Shown here: positions 38,754 through 51,259 of the stretch, piece by piece
How positions within the stretch are numbered: the stretch's first letter is position 1
How the letters are laid out: each line of letters begins with the position of its first letter
Assembly: GCA_011800805.1 (NCBI GenBank)
Contig: MPNW01000156.1
Coordinates: 7,652-71,651, forward strand
Direction of reading: 5' to 3'
From: Hirudo medicinalis
Lineage: Eukaryota > Annelida > Clitellata > Hirudinida > Hirudinidae
Length of the DNA stretch: 64,000 bases
The notes under the pieces: generated by a model
What the model saw: the letters and a program-made list of their open reading frames with translations, nothing else
The model's database searches: none
What the model was told of the DNA's origin: nothing
Program-made: the position numbers and the translations under genes

Positions 38754-38888
38754 CTACTGGATGCCCCTGCCCAAGACTTGGTCATAAAGCCAGATTAAAA
38801 CTCTCAAGGGAGGATGGAAGGGTGGAGAAAGGTTGCATGCACGATGCCTATCTATTTCATCTGAAGGTGCTTCATAACAAATTTCAAT
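38754..38888 (-). other. Orphan terminal-exon-like frame
   Basis: After a good acceptor (ttgtttcag) an open frame encodes 44 residues starting IEICYEAPSDEIDRHRAC and ending VLGRGIQ plus stop. Composition is complex and protein-like. Its phase (0) would let it follow the exon at 41888-41910 as an alternative last exon of the small gene, but nothing proves that. No family recognised. Confidence 0.25.
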
Positions 38889-40971
38889 CTGAAACAAGAT
38901 GAGCACACACAAGTTCTGCATATCTAAATTAAATGCCAAAATTAAAGAATGCTTTGGAAATGTATGAATGGCTGATATTGATAACAAGTTTAATTAACCA
39001 AAATTTTTAAAGAAAGACACCACACTAAAACTTTAACTTGTTATCTTATTATGCAATCTCAGCAAAATATCCTTAGTAAAGAATAAAGAAAAGCTTTAGG
39101 ATAAGAAGCCTTGAATGTTTATTTGGTCATCAAATGCAAGTGCCTCCTTCAACAAAGAAGATGTAGAAAACAAAGAACCACTGAAATATAAATAATGAAA
39201 CAAAACCTCTGATGAGAAATAGCCCACATACAATTCAATCTCAGGAAATAAATTCAACATTTTTGGAGTAGATGAATCATCACCAGAGATTTGGACCTTG
39301 GTGAGCTATTTTGTCATCAATCGAGCCCCAAAACATAGTCACAGTAAATTAAAATAATTTATGTAATAACAAATGCAAAGGCCCACACACACATCATGGT
39401 TGACCATCCTTGGCGATTCAGATCAACCTTTGCAAGCAGGTTTCTACCAGAACTAAAGAATTCCTAAACTGAAACACATTTGAATGTAGGAATAGGTGCA
39501 CAAGATTGCCATTCTTAATGTAACTCTCAGGATATTCAAATCAAAACGATGTCATTCAGACTTATTAATTGGCAATCACAAGACTAAAATTGACCATTAA
39601 AGAATGAATGCAAACATAACCTAATATTCAAGAGGCACACAATCATATTAACTACAAACTTGAAATTTGCAAAAAATTCAATAATGGCAAATTGGACCCT
39701 ATAAACAATAAGACCCAACCCTGGATAAGAAGAGATGTATGAATAAGGAACACCATTCTTATCATTTTCAGACAATATCTATCTAGGTGGAATGTAGGAA
39801 GGCAAACTGCTACCAGTCTGTCTGGACTGAAGGCTCAGATATCAGATGGACTAGAAATTCCACACACAGGCAGATTTCGATTCAATGGAATCCCAACCTG
39901 ATTGGAGATAGCAGAATAAGACTACCTCGAAATAATGAGCTTCTTGGATTATAGCTAAGCACATCGAAAATCAAACTGGCAAGAATGGCAAAGCATTTTA
40001 GAAGACTTTAGACAAAAGTGCTAGATCCTGTTCTTACGTTCAGATTGAAATAAATCTAATCAATGCCTAGCCTGTTTACTACTGATATCCTGGGAGATCT
40101 GTATATTAGGCATGTGTTTCTTGTTTACAAGCAGACCATAGTTAATATAAAACAGGTATTAAATCTATCCACTTGGCATATAGAAAGTGGCACCTCCTAA
40201 ATAGTTCAGACAAAACCATAAGCTGATCTACATCATCGAAGTTGTCAGTTATTTAATAAAGATGGGAATCAACAACAAGCTGAGCATCAATATTCTAATT
40301 TATTTTTAAAATTAGAAGTAGGTCATGATTGTGCAATATGTAATATGGAAAAAACCATAAGAGGTAAATTCAATGAGTGAATATATAATCAATGTGTGAG
40401 TTGGTCATGAGACTGAAGCAGGTGATGATGCAATGATGAATGAGTAGCCAGATAGCATGTTGGCAAAAAAATATACGAGAAGGAATTCTATGAAGGCAAT
40501 GAGTCATGAGCCCAAAAACTTAGAAAAAAAACCAAGAAAAAACAGGCCCTTCAAAAATAGGCAGCTGTCTTGTCTAAATCCATTTATCCTACTCTCCAAA
40601 ATACGAATCATTCAAACAATTGATTCCCAACAATGTCCAGAGGAATAAAATAACAAAAATGCAGGAGTCTCAGATCGTGGCAACTCTCTTAACAACTGAA
40701 ATCCTAGACTCGATATTAAGAACGGGCGTGGTCAAAACACATTTGAACTTGAATCCATGTTGATTCAAATATTACCTCAATGGTGAAATACAATGTAAAC
40801 AAATAATTTCAAGGATTCAGGTTGGTCATTATTTCTGAGAAGCCAATTAAATATATTTACAACACATTCATCCTTACTTAGTCCATTATTAGCAACATCA
40901 TCACCAATGTGATCACAGTCACCCTTCTCACCATAACCATCATCATCATCTGGGGCATGAATCAAAGAGGC

Positions 40972-42683
40972 TTATGAATTGGCTGGCTCCTTTTCCCACG
41001 TGTTTAGAGTGTCATCAAGGTTATCATCATCAACTTCTACAAAGCGTTTGAGGTTTGGTAGAATTAATTCAATCTATGCTTAATTTAATTATTGCATTTT
41101 TATTGTTCTTACTTATTAAATAAGTTATTCAGTTGCAGTCTTAAAATAAATGGATTATATCACATTTACAGAATAAAGCAATCTCTCAACTGACAGTGGT
41201 GACCAGAATCAATTAATAGATATTAAAAGCACCACCCGTTAGACGTTCAGTACATCATTTAGAACAAATATAAACAATTAGTTTTTTATGTCCAATTGGC
41301 ACAAAGAAATCCATTACGTAACTATTAAGTTAAAATTAAGTACAAATAATCATACTCATTTGTTTAAAGTTATTATTCCATTTAGAGTTATTATCACTTA
41401 ACAATTAAGTTAGATTGTGAATTCAACACAACTTGCCACTGATTGTAATGGCACTTGTTTTCATGGTACTCAGAATATGGCTGAAGTTGTTAGCATAAAT
41501 TAAAATCAATATAACATAATATCATTGAAATAACAGAGCACTTGACTCTTAATTGAGAAATAATCTCTTGTTGAATCTGTGAAAAGAATAATGATGGTAA
41601 CAGTGACCATTCAAATCAGCTTCACATAACTGGCAAGACAATCTCAAAAATCTAGCAAAAACTCTTTTCTTTAGGAAAAAGGTCAATGTCAATTCAAGAA
41701 GATTTTTTGCAATTTTCACCACCTAGACTCTCTCAGACATGTAATGCATAAATATATTTACATTTTTGGCAAAATGACTCGGCTGAAATAAGTGGATGGC
41801 CTGATAACAAAATTAATAAAAATCATCAAAACAAGTTTAAATTTAAATTTTGTAATAAGTTATGTCCCTCAAGTTGCCATCAAGCACCTCATACAAATCT
41901 TGGTGATAGCCTTTTGTAGTTCAGGAAGTTAGATTTGGATTTGATTAAAATTAACGTTTTCTCATTAAAAATAACATTTTATCATCTTCAGCGCACAATA
42001 TCGGACACTAACCCCAAACATTTAGCCATCCTTCCTTGACTGCATAAGCGAATTGGTTCTCATCCGTCATGGCGATCCAATCACGTAAAATTAGCAACAT
42101 CAACTAAAGGCAAAGCAATCAGAACGTCTCACAAATTAGTTTATTTTGTCCAGTCTCAAAACACTAGTTCCCACAGAATGGCAACACAGAATTTAATACC
42201 ATATCGGATACGATCGGCCTTCGGAACACCGACTGTTTTGCCATCATTAAATTTTTAGTCATCCGGTTATTTGTGTTAAATTATTAGGCATATTTTTTAA
42301 TGCAATCTTTTAAAAAGCATTGCTTATAATCCTAAACATAAAATTATTTATGTGAGTTACAGCATTAAGAACATTATAGTAAGGAAATTATTCATAATCT
42401 GCTTTCGCATACCATACAGGTCCGGGGAATCCACGAGCATGTTCTTGGAGGTAATAAAGTCGACGAGACGCTTGCTTAAGAAAGTGAACTCTTTACACTC
42501 ATCAAACGCAAGAATATCCAGCCTGAATCGGCAAGCTATTAAAATTACGCATCCTATGCTATTTGGCCCGCTCCGATAACTAACCCCATTAACGATGTCA
42601 CGAAGTCGTTTTTCCAAGGCAATGACGAAATGACAATGGCTTCTAAAGCTTCAACGAAAAACCTACAGGCTCAAGGCCTCCAT
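40972..42683 (-). CDS. Unrecognised small multi-exon gene
   Basis: I do not recognise this protein. Proposed minus-strand exons: 42683-42667 (ATG in good context, ACAAAATGG), 42522-42413, 42232-42165, 42103-42013, 41910-41888, 41073-40972. The phases fit and total 411 nt (136 aa). The last three exons are the best supported: one has a clear polypyrimidine acceptor and encodes WIAMTDENQFAYAVKEGW, a 23-nt exon encodes YHQDLYE, and the last ends in LNTWEKEPANS. An alternative start at 42247 (MMAKQSVFRR, donor at 42199) also joins exon 42103 in frame and gives 87 aa. No signal peptide is obvious. The gene starts about 100 bp beyond the probable FEM1 polyadenylation signal, so the two are close tandem neighbours. 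Confidence 0.42.
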
Positions 42684-42782
42684 TTTGTCAGTCGATTAAG
42701 TCTCTGCTCTATCCCAATTCTAATATATTTTAATTCCATTCAGTTCTAAAACAAAATTCTCAATAAAACAAAATCACAACAT

Positions 42783-42788
42783 TTTATT
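42783..42788 (-). terminator. Probable FEM1 polyadenylation signal
   Basis: Minus-strand AATAAA about 255 bases downstream of the FEM1 stop codon, the first good match after the gene. Confidence 0.5.
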
Positions 42789-43043
42789 AAAATTGTTCAT
42801 ACAATTAATGAATTTAATCAATGACATATCGAGTCCTGCAAGCATCAAAGTTTAGAGCATGACCTCAAAAACAAATTGTTGAAATTAAGCCTTTAAAATT
42901 AAGGACCTCGACTCCTTATTGCTACTGCTTAAGCCGTACATGGTGAGGCCACATCGGAATTTAAATCTAATTGAAAGCAAAATAACATAAGGATAGGAGG
43001 CAGCAGAACAATTTGCTAAACATTCTTTACACAGACCAAGATA

Positions 43044-45392
43044 TTAATGAAGCTGAACAAAAGCTTCAAGGTCTATTGGTATCTCTCCAACATAAGGTAT
43101 CTTATATTTGCTGACCACCCGGGCAGCCAGGCACTGCAGGTTTATGTGATTTAAGGGAGACACAATGGTATGCATGTGAACATCAGTGAGCAGGTCAGCA
43201 GGAGTTTGCATCTGGTTGTTTGTTGCATCAAGGTGAGCTCCCTTGCTTAAAAGAACTTTGATGACCTCCTTCGAGCTAATGGTTGCTGCCAAGTGAAGAG
43301 GCATGTTGCCTTGACGATCCCTATCGCATGGGTCAGCTCCAGATTCCAACAACACCTGAACAACAACAGGGTCGGGAAATTCACAAACCGGAAACCTCCC
43401 AATCGATGATGCTTCTTTAGTACAGGCCAGATGCAGCAAAGTCCGATTCATTTCGTGGAGACACTTGAATCTGACTAATTTGGAAATGGATTTCCTGAAC
43501 TTAGAATTTCTTTCTTTGTCACCAATCTTTTGTGCTAATCTGCCAATAAGTGATACCAGATGGAGAACTATAATGAGATATCTCTGGTAGCTATTGGTAT
43601 CCTGATCTGTTTTATAATTGCTTTCCAGTGCAGCCAAGTACTTCTTGCCTCTCTCAATTTCATGGATGCAACTGTCAAGAACAAACAACATGTCATCAAG
43701 AAGGGAGAATTGACTTAGAGTCTGACTCTTGCTAAATTTGTCAGCACTGTCAGAGGTCATGAAAGAGAAGAGTTCTGCAAATGACAAGAAACTGCTCTGA
43801 GTAAGAGGGCTGAGAGGTTCCAGATGCCCTTGCTGCATCTCAAGTGCATACCTCCAAAGTGATATGCACCAGGCAAAGTCACCACAATCTGCATACACTG
43901 CTCCTCTGAAGCGGATGTAATATGATGTATCTGGATGCGTGGGACCGAGGATCCTCTCCCTGATGAGAAGAGCCTGCATTCGCATTTCATCTGGATCATC
44001 CAGAATACCTTCTAATTCTTTCATGGTCATAACCTCTGTTGAATTCTTATAAGCTTGCACAAGGGGTTTGGGACGTCTTGGCTTTGGGAGAACATCCAGA
44101 ACATTCCTATGCCTTTCCATCATGGCAACCTTCCAGAATTTTGAAGCCCCGGAAAGATCTCGTTTCTTGTCCACATAAGTTGCACCTAGCAGCTCCAAAG
44201 CCTCAACCTTATCTTCTCTAGTGCACTCTGATCTGGTTATGAGATATTCCATAATCTTTGTGTTGCCTGTTACTGCAGCTGCAAGAAGAGGAGTGATCCC
44301 GTATGCATCTTTCTCCATTCGAGCCCCGTATTGGAAGAGCAGCTTCATGATGTCGAGTCTGCCTGATTCTGCACAGTCATGAAGAGCAGTGTTCCCTGGA
44401 AGAAAACAAAGTGCCATAAACTCCCCATCATGAAATATATTTTTATAGTTTTTAATTTCTAACTTATTAATCCTATCTTTATTCACAGAAACCAAGAAAA
44501 TTATGCATCTTATATAAAGACGAATGAGATTCACTATTCCAGCTCTAAGGACAACTTTTTTATTTCATAAAGGATTTAAATGTCAATAATGCTGACACTG
44601 ACATCTTGAATGATATCTTCAAGCTAGGAAATTATTTGTACCATTATTATGAATAAATCATGATTGAAAGTATATGCGGTGATTATAAAAGTACTTATCA
44701 TAAAACCATTGCTGCAAATCGCAATTTTATAAATATATTAAATAAACTAATTTGTATTAAAGACAGGACAATACATGAGCAGGAAAATAATTCAATTCAT
44801 TTTGCGATATACTTATTCCACCAAATTTCTCACCTTTAAGACTCTTTCTGTTAACATTAACCTTTTTGTCAAGAAGATATTGAACAATGTTTATGTGGCC
44901 CTTGTAGCAAGATATCATGAGGCAGGTGTGTCCATGTCTATTTGCCATTTCAATGTCAGCACTGCTTTCGATCAAGAATTGCACAATCTCCATATGACCA
45001 TCAAAGCAGGCAGCTCTCAGCGGTGTGGAGTTAGTGTATGTGGTCTTATTAACTTGGGCCCCAGCTCTTATCAAGTACCTGACAATGTCCAAATGACCGG
45101 CTGCTGAGGCACACCACAACGCAGGAGCTCCATCTATGAGCTCGCCGTCAAACTGGACTGAACCAACTTGTTCGATATCTGCTTTACATTCTTCGACTAA
45201 ATACTTTACTATGGGCAGATGTCCAAACCGACATGCCACAATTAGCGGTGTCGCACCGCTCAATATCCCATTTACAAGAAAGCTCAATTCGATCGTATTC
45301 TTTTCCTTTAAATGTCTGTCCAAAATCATACGAATGGTTTGAATATTTCCGGTACTGGCCGCATTGTGAACTAATGTTATCTCGTTATTCAT
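43044..45392 (-). CDS. FEM1 homolog (FEM1A/C type), CRL2 substrate receptor
   Basis: Ankyrin-repeat substrate receptor of cullin-2 RING ubiquitin ligases, which recognise C-terminal degrons. Two exons on the minus strand: 45392-44834 and 44395-43044, total 1911 nt (636 aa; human FEM1C is 617). The N-terminal ankyrin block includes TNSTPLRAACFDGHMEIV and HGHTCLMISCYKGH. It is followed by NTALHDCAESG, the EALELLGATYVDKKRDL segment, MRMQALLIRERILGP and a YYIRFRGAVYAD segment. C-terminal ankyrins end in LQCLAARVV and LEAFVQLH. VDKKRDL and the SIGRFPVC region match FEM1A/C better than FEM1B. Start chosen at MNNEITLVHNAAS because it matches the family start; an in-frame ATG 36 bases upstream (45428) is possible. 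It stands head to head with the lipase gene. Confidence 0.96.
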
Positions 45393-45894
45393 GCTAAAAA
45401 TAAATTTCGTTGAAAACGTTCTTAGCAACTTGACTTTACAGCGAAAGGGAGAAGGCGACCATTATTGTTTTCGTCGAAATCTGCCACTCTAAAAATTGTT
45501 TGACTCGCAATCATTTGTTCTAAAAAATTATGTAATTTATTGAATATTGAAATTATTTTTATAAATAAATTTCGATATTTGTCGCTTTTTCGTTAAATAT
45601 ATTTCGTTAATATCATTCAAATACTGAGTTAACAAATGCGCAAGATAGACCATTTTTCGATGTCATCATGTTCTCAAAATGTGTTCCATTTTTCGTTAAA
45701 TAGTATCATTCAAATGCTGGTAAAAATAATATGCAATATAATCCATTGTATGATTAGAGTGGTGCAGCCAGAGTGGCCTAGGCACGGCGCCAAATTGATA
45801 ATGTTAAGCAGGGGGAGGGCACCAAATTATCAGTTTCGCCCCGTGCGCCGAAACCCCTAGCTAGGCCTCTGAAATCACATCATGTTCTCAAAAT

Positions 45895-45988
45895 GTAATG
45901 TAAGTTTATTTATATAGCGCTGCCAGCGTGAGCGTCAGGGGCGCTTAGACCATTTATATAGCGCCGGCTCCCAGGGGCGCTTTATGGC
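45895..45988. repeat. Dispersed-repeat body with two related units
   Basis: The motif atttatatagcgc followed by caggggcgctt occurs twice in tandem (about 45909 and 45953), directly abutting the tRNA-like block at 45989. It is probably the body of the same interspersed element. Confidence 0.55.
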
Positions 45989-46080
45989 GGTGCAAGCTGG
46001 GTTTCGAACACGACACGTAACGACTGTTGCTTTTTTTAACGTCGTACTCAGGAACGCTACCCTCTGAACCAACTTGCACC
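45989..46080 (-). repeat. tRNA-related SINE head, copy 2 (best preserved)
   Basis: Read on the minus strand the 92-nt block begins GGTGCAAG and ends CTTGCACC, a perfect 8-bp acceptor-like stem. TGGTTCAGAGGGTAGCG matches a tRNA A box and GTTCGAAACCC a B box. The T stem and anticodon arm are degenerate, so it is not a functional tRNA. Related copies lie at 23274-23366 and 48423-48519. Confidence 0.65.
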
Positions 46081-47249
46081 CAAATGTACTCTATTCCATA
46101 ATTTGATTATGAACTATTTGTAACTTTTTTTATTGAAAATTAAAAAAAAATCAATTGAATTAGCGACCGCTATTTCTTATGTAATGTGTCATTGCTCGAC
46201 AAATGTTATTAATTAGCATGGACAAGTTTTTTTTAATTCGTTTAATCTATTTTATTGAACCTCAAAAACAGAACAAAAAGCACACGCAAATACACACAAA
46301 TACAACAAGTCAAATATACAGGAATTTAATCCGAGGTAATAAACTTTGAAAAAAATAATGTTCAACTGTTACAGACAACCCACAAGTTAATGTTAATAAT
46401 AATTCTTAAGAATCGCATAAACGCGAGTACTCTTATTCTTGGTTGCGAGTAGGTTTGTGAAACTATAAACAATAACAAATTCGGTCAATGATAAAGAGGC
46501 CTTAAGACAAGTGAATAACAATAATAATATAAATGTTGATCGCCAAAGTTGTTCTTTATGTTGAGTTCATGGACTTCAGCCTCTTCCATTTGTTTGGAAA
46601 AAATATAGCTTTGTTCAATGAAATTTTAAATGGAAACTTTCAATAATTAAGGTCGCTTTGACAATTTCATAGCTTACCCAACATGAAATTGTTGACAAGT
46701 GGTTGCGATGCTACTGTTACGCAGAGAACTCCAAATTCATTACCAATGAACGAATGTTCAACATTTAAAAAAAACAAAACAAAATACACAGGCGCACTTT
46801 AACAAATATGATGCGAATTCTTACACTTTAGAGTTATTCTGGATCAAGTTAGATTAATTTTTATGAAATTGCGTAGATGATTTTGCTATTGTATGATTGG
46901 TTGTTTGCAACAAAATTTGTTTACGATTTTTTCTACGCTTAAATTTTACTCGGTTGAAAAGAAAGTGTCCTTGCGATTTGACATAAACATTTAACGGCCA
47001 CTTATAATATTTATTTGCAAATTGCTTTAACACTTGCAAAAACTTTTTCAAAATTATCTCAACACATCCTTCTTTGCCAATCAGCCCATTATGTTTACAT
47101 CAGAGCCTTGAAATTATGTTTTTCTGTGAGACGAAATAGAAACTGGGAGTGGACAAGTCGTATTTTCGTGACATGACATCAGACCCTGGCACTTTATATT
47201 TCAAGCCATTTTTTGAAACAAGCTTATAAGTGCGAGGCACCAACGTTGA

Positions 47250-50200
47250 ATGTTAATCATGAAACCAATTAAGCGACCCAGTCGCGCTTTCCCATTATCT
47301 GGTAAAATAAATCTTTCGTTTGCCGGTTGTGGATTTCTTGGCATCTACCATGTCGGAGTAGCCAGTTGCTTTAAGAAATATGCTCCACATGTCTATCAGG
47401 AGAAGATAGCAGGAGCCAGTGCAGGCGCTCTTGTGGCTTGTGCTCTCATAGCAGATTGTTCCCTGGGTAAGTTTTATGGCTTCAATCGTTGATTCTTTAC
47501 TTTTTCGGCTTCAGTTTGTTACAATTATATCAACGTTTTGTTAGGTACATATGCATTTATTCTAAGATCAAGAAAATTGTCTATTGTTGTTTGGAATGAA
47601 ATGTAGCTCTCTTCAAAACACTATTTCGTTAAGTTATACTTTTTTAAATTGTTTAAATTGATTTATTAAATATTTACTAGTGGAATGCTAGTTATTTCAT
47701 TGTGGCACAATGAATTGCTAACAAACAAACATGAACTGATTAGGAGACCAATCATTTTGCATGCCTTATTAGTCAGGTGATGCTTGAGGCCTAAAGGCAT
47801 TATACTTTAAAATTTCATCTAATATTTTGATATTTGTTTCAAGGGTCTATTTTTACGAATCATTCTTAAATGTTACAGGAGATTGCACCACTTTCACTCT
47901 CAACTTGGCATTGGAATGTCGTAAACACTTCCTGGGACCATTCAGTCCAAATTTTCATCTAGTACAAGACTTGAAGAAAGCTTTGGAGGAATTCTTGCCC
48001 GAGGATGCTCATGAGAGAGCTAGCGGGAAACTGCATGTTTCGCTGACAAGATTCCCCGATTTTGAGAATGTTTTGGTCTCAAAATTCAACTCGAGAGAGG
48101 ATCTTATCGATGTAAGTGGAGTTTTTACAGTGATCATTAAATTGGAGAAAATCATAAGATCAATTATCAATTACTATTGCTGATTAATTAGTCATTATTA
48201 ATTAAATACTATTTGTTGATAAGTCATTCACTATTGATTGTCAATATTGACATAAATCACATTAAAAACACAAGGACTGAGCTGAGACAAAAGAAAATGT
48301 AACAGAGTAGATACAGTTGCTTAGATTTGAGGTTTTCTTTTGCTTTTACTGATGTAAATGTACTTCATTTAAGTAGCAACATATGCATAGCATCAGAGGC
48401 ACTTTTTGTTAACAATTTTTATGGTGCTCCTTTTCAAGGGAGGGTTTCGAACACTACGCGTTACTACTGTTGCCATCACCGCCCGCACGAACGGGTTGTG
48501 TTCGGCCAACCTGCATGCCTTACTGAGTCATTGGCACTTTACTATAAAGGAATTGAAGTGACTTAATTGTTAAGTAACATGTTTCATTTAATGGATGTGC
48601 ATTTTAATTGCTTTTATAATAACAATGTTGAATGATGATAATGATGATAACCATAATTTAATGTATTTATAAATGAAATATAATTAAGCACAATTATTGA
48701 GAGGGATGGTCCGGTTCTTTCAGTGCAGCATCAACTGCAGTGCTATTTTTAGAAATTAAGTGGTCTTACGTCTTTGATGTGCTTCTGAGAAACGAGCCAA
48801 ATGTCTCTTGATTGAGACCAGATAGTTTGTCTTTTGAACAGCTCCAAGCATCTTTAAAACTAACCCATGTTATTATTGTTCTTGTTATTGTCACTGTCGC
48901 TATTGCTTGCAGGCACTCATCTGCTCCTCATACGTTCCATTCTATTCTGGTGTCACACCCCCATACTTCCAGGGAAAGGTTTTTGTGATTATTGTAATAT
49001 TGACGTAAAACCATCCTGTTTACCATACGAACTTGTGTCCCCCATTATTTGTTTTTTCAGCCGTATTTCGACGGTGCATTTAGCAACAACCTACCTTCCC
49101 TCGACCATTGGACGGTCAAAATTTCTCCCTTCTCCGGCGAGAGCGACATCTGCCCGGATGATTGCTCCAAGAGTTTCCACCACGTGAACATCTCGGGGAC
49201 CAGTGCCCAGATCAATTGTAACAATGCCTACAGGGCTTCCATTGCTTTTCTACCTCCAAGTCCTGAAATTTTGAGCGAGATGTGTCAGATGGGATTCGAA
49301 GATGCTCTACGCTTCCTCAGAAGAAACGGTCCTTAGATTTAGATGCTTCCTTTGTGATGTTTACATTGTTTTATTCCAATTTAATCACCTGTCGTTCAAG
49401 ATGTCTTACTTTTTAATGCACTCCTGAAATGCTTATTTAACATTCTCATTTATTTATTCCCAATATTTTATAAGCCATATCATTTATAGTTTCTTGTGGT
49501 CGTTTCAGGGCTGATCAGCTGCAGCCAGCATGTTAGCATTCGTTCGGCATTAAACTCCTCCTACCCTTTCAAGGAGGGCATCCTCGATGAGCGCTCCATA
49601 CACCTGAAACGGGAAGAAGTCCTGGAGTCAGTGAAGCGTGCAAGAGTCAACAAAGAACTCAAGGCTGGACTCTCAGTTTGGAAAAGTCTAGCCTGTTTAC
49701 CTGGCTGTAGAGATCTTGGACAGCACAATGATGATGGCGGTAACACTGGTGATGATGATGAGCATCCTTGCATGGAGTGTCAAAAGATGTCAGAGGATTC
49801 AAAGGATGACAAACCTCCTTTTGTCGTCCTGAAAGGTTTGTTTGAATAATTTTATTTTTAAAGAATTATTCTGAAATGTTTGTTCGAACAATTTTAATCA
49901 TTAAAGGAGTGGCAGCTCCACAAACACTTAATTGCACATTAAGATGAGTGTCTCAGATTAATTGTTATTGCTAATCGACTTAAGCTATTTGTCGTCATAA
50001 AATATGTTATAATGAATGTCTTTCCAGCTCTGAATGAAGCTTGCATCAAAGCCAACAAGGGCTTTAGAGTCAATCTGTATAAGTACAAGCACCTGATGTG
50101 GCTAGCTGCTCCTTATGTAATACCGTGTTCTTATACTTATTCCATCTGTAAAAAGTGAGTGCTCGAAGCTTCAAATCCATTGTTATGGAAATTGTAATTC

Positions 50201-51259
50201 ATTTTGACTTTAAGATGGAAGTTTTGAATGTTTGAAAATTGGACAAATATTCCAATGCAACCTCTATATGAGGTTTTATAAAAACATTTTCTGGTCTAAC
50301 TCTGTTTTGTTCTGAAACCATTTTCTGAATTTATGATTGCTTGAACCATTATCCTTCTTTTTGGAAGGTTATTTTCCTGGGCCCCCAATGCTCCAATGTC
50401 CATAAAGGTTGCCCTCGACAATGTTTACAACCTTTTCGTCGATGTCCTAGAATCTGATATGACTTCGGTGTCACCACAAAAGTTTGTTGAACAGATTGAT
50501 CAGTTGATATTAAACATTTAAAACAACAATCATTATAATATTGTGGACAATAATAATTAATGATTTCTCTAAAACTTAACAAATATCCAGCAATGAAATC
50601 TATCTAATTTATGACATACTATTCAAGGTAATGCTTAATGCTATGAGGTGAAATTTGACTTGATTTTTGTAACTTAATGTTTGAATTAAAATTGTGGCTT
50701 CACTTTCATTAATTCTGAAAAATTGCCTTTCATGAACAGCAAAGAAAGACTGGTATCTTGGGTCTCAATGTTTGGACAGTATTGTGGTTTGCACAGATGT
50801 CACAAGAGGGAGTTGTACTCAATATTCTTCCCAGGTCATGATTCCCAAGATATGAAGGAATGTCAAGATGGTGATGAGGATAAAGTGGATGAAGAAACTA
50901 CTGGATCAATTGAATTGTCATTGGGAAGTTCAAATTCTTGTGATCAACACCATCATCATCATCACTGTAAGGAACAACCTTCGCTGGTATTGCCATTTTG
51001 TAATGATGAGGTTGAAGTGATGAAGGTAGTGGTTGATATGAGTGACAACATCATTCAAGATTCACTGGAACAGTCACAAGACGGTTCGTTGTCAAAGATA
51101 TATGAAACATCTATTGACCAATCAACTGCAGATTCTAATGAAAATGCTATCCATGTGGCCAGTCAGAGGGATGCTGTGTTATCTTACTGTTACCTTGAAG
51201 AATCAGACAATTGCATAAAAGTAAACACTATCGAAATAATACCTCTGCAACATGTTTGA
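47250..51259 (+). CDS. Patatin-like phospholipase, ATGL/PNPLA2 (brummer) type triglyceride lipase
   Basis: Predicted lipid-droplet triacylglycerol lipase that starts fat mobilisation. Eight exons: 47250-47466, 47879-48111, 48913-48978, 49061-49328, 49509-49835, 50028-50154, 50368-50481, 50740-51259; 1872 nt, 623 aa. The patatin domain fills the first half: oxyanion loop FAGCGFLG, nucleophile motif GASAG with Ser57, and catalytic Asp176 in [20 protein letters not shown] and [13 protein letters not shown] are characteristic of the ATGL branch. The C-terminal half has a hydrophobic, Cys-containing segment ([13 protein letters not shown]), then an acidic tail with a His run that is lineage-specific. 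The last junction uses AAAA|GTTTGT, which is weak but the only phase-compatible donor found. The start could be M1 or M4 (MKPIKRP). AATAAA at 51311. Confidence 0.94.
48423..48519 (-). repeat. tRNA-related SINE-like repeat, copy 3, in lipase intron 2
   Basis: Contains gggtttcgaaca, actactgttg and gccaacctgcatgcc, matching the copies at 45989 and 23274 with many substitutions. Confidence 0.55.

Larger units (their letters stand above)
31901..40971. other. Large repeat-rich intergenic region without a supported gene
   Basis: About 9 kb dominated by ATC/GAT and AAT trinucleotide runs (for example 34060-34110, 35050-35230, 36060-36200) and AT-rich unique DNA. Open frames here are short and low-complexity, mostly poly-Asn, poly-Ile or poly-His translations of the repeats. 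Only the terminal-exon-like frame at 38754-38888 stands out. Upstream promoter elements of the RasGAP gene presumably lie at the left end. Confidence 0.5.
45429..47249. other. Head-to-head intergenic region FEM1 / lipase
   Basis: 1.8 kb between two divergent starts, so it probably carries both promoters. It contains degraded repeat sequence at about 45755-45870, the tRNA-like SINE copy and its flank (45895-46080), and AT-rich unique DNA. No coding exon. Confidence 0.5.
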
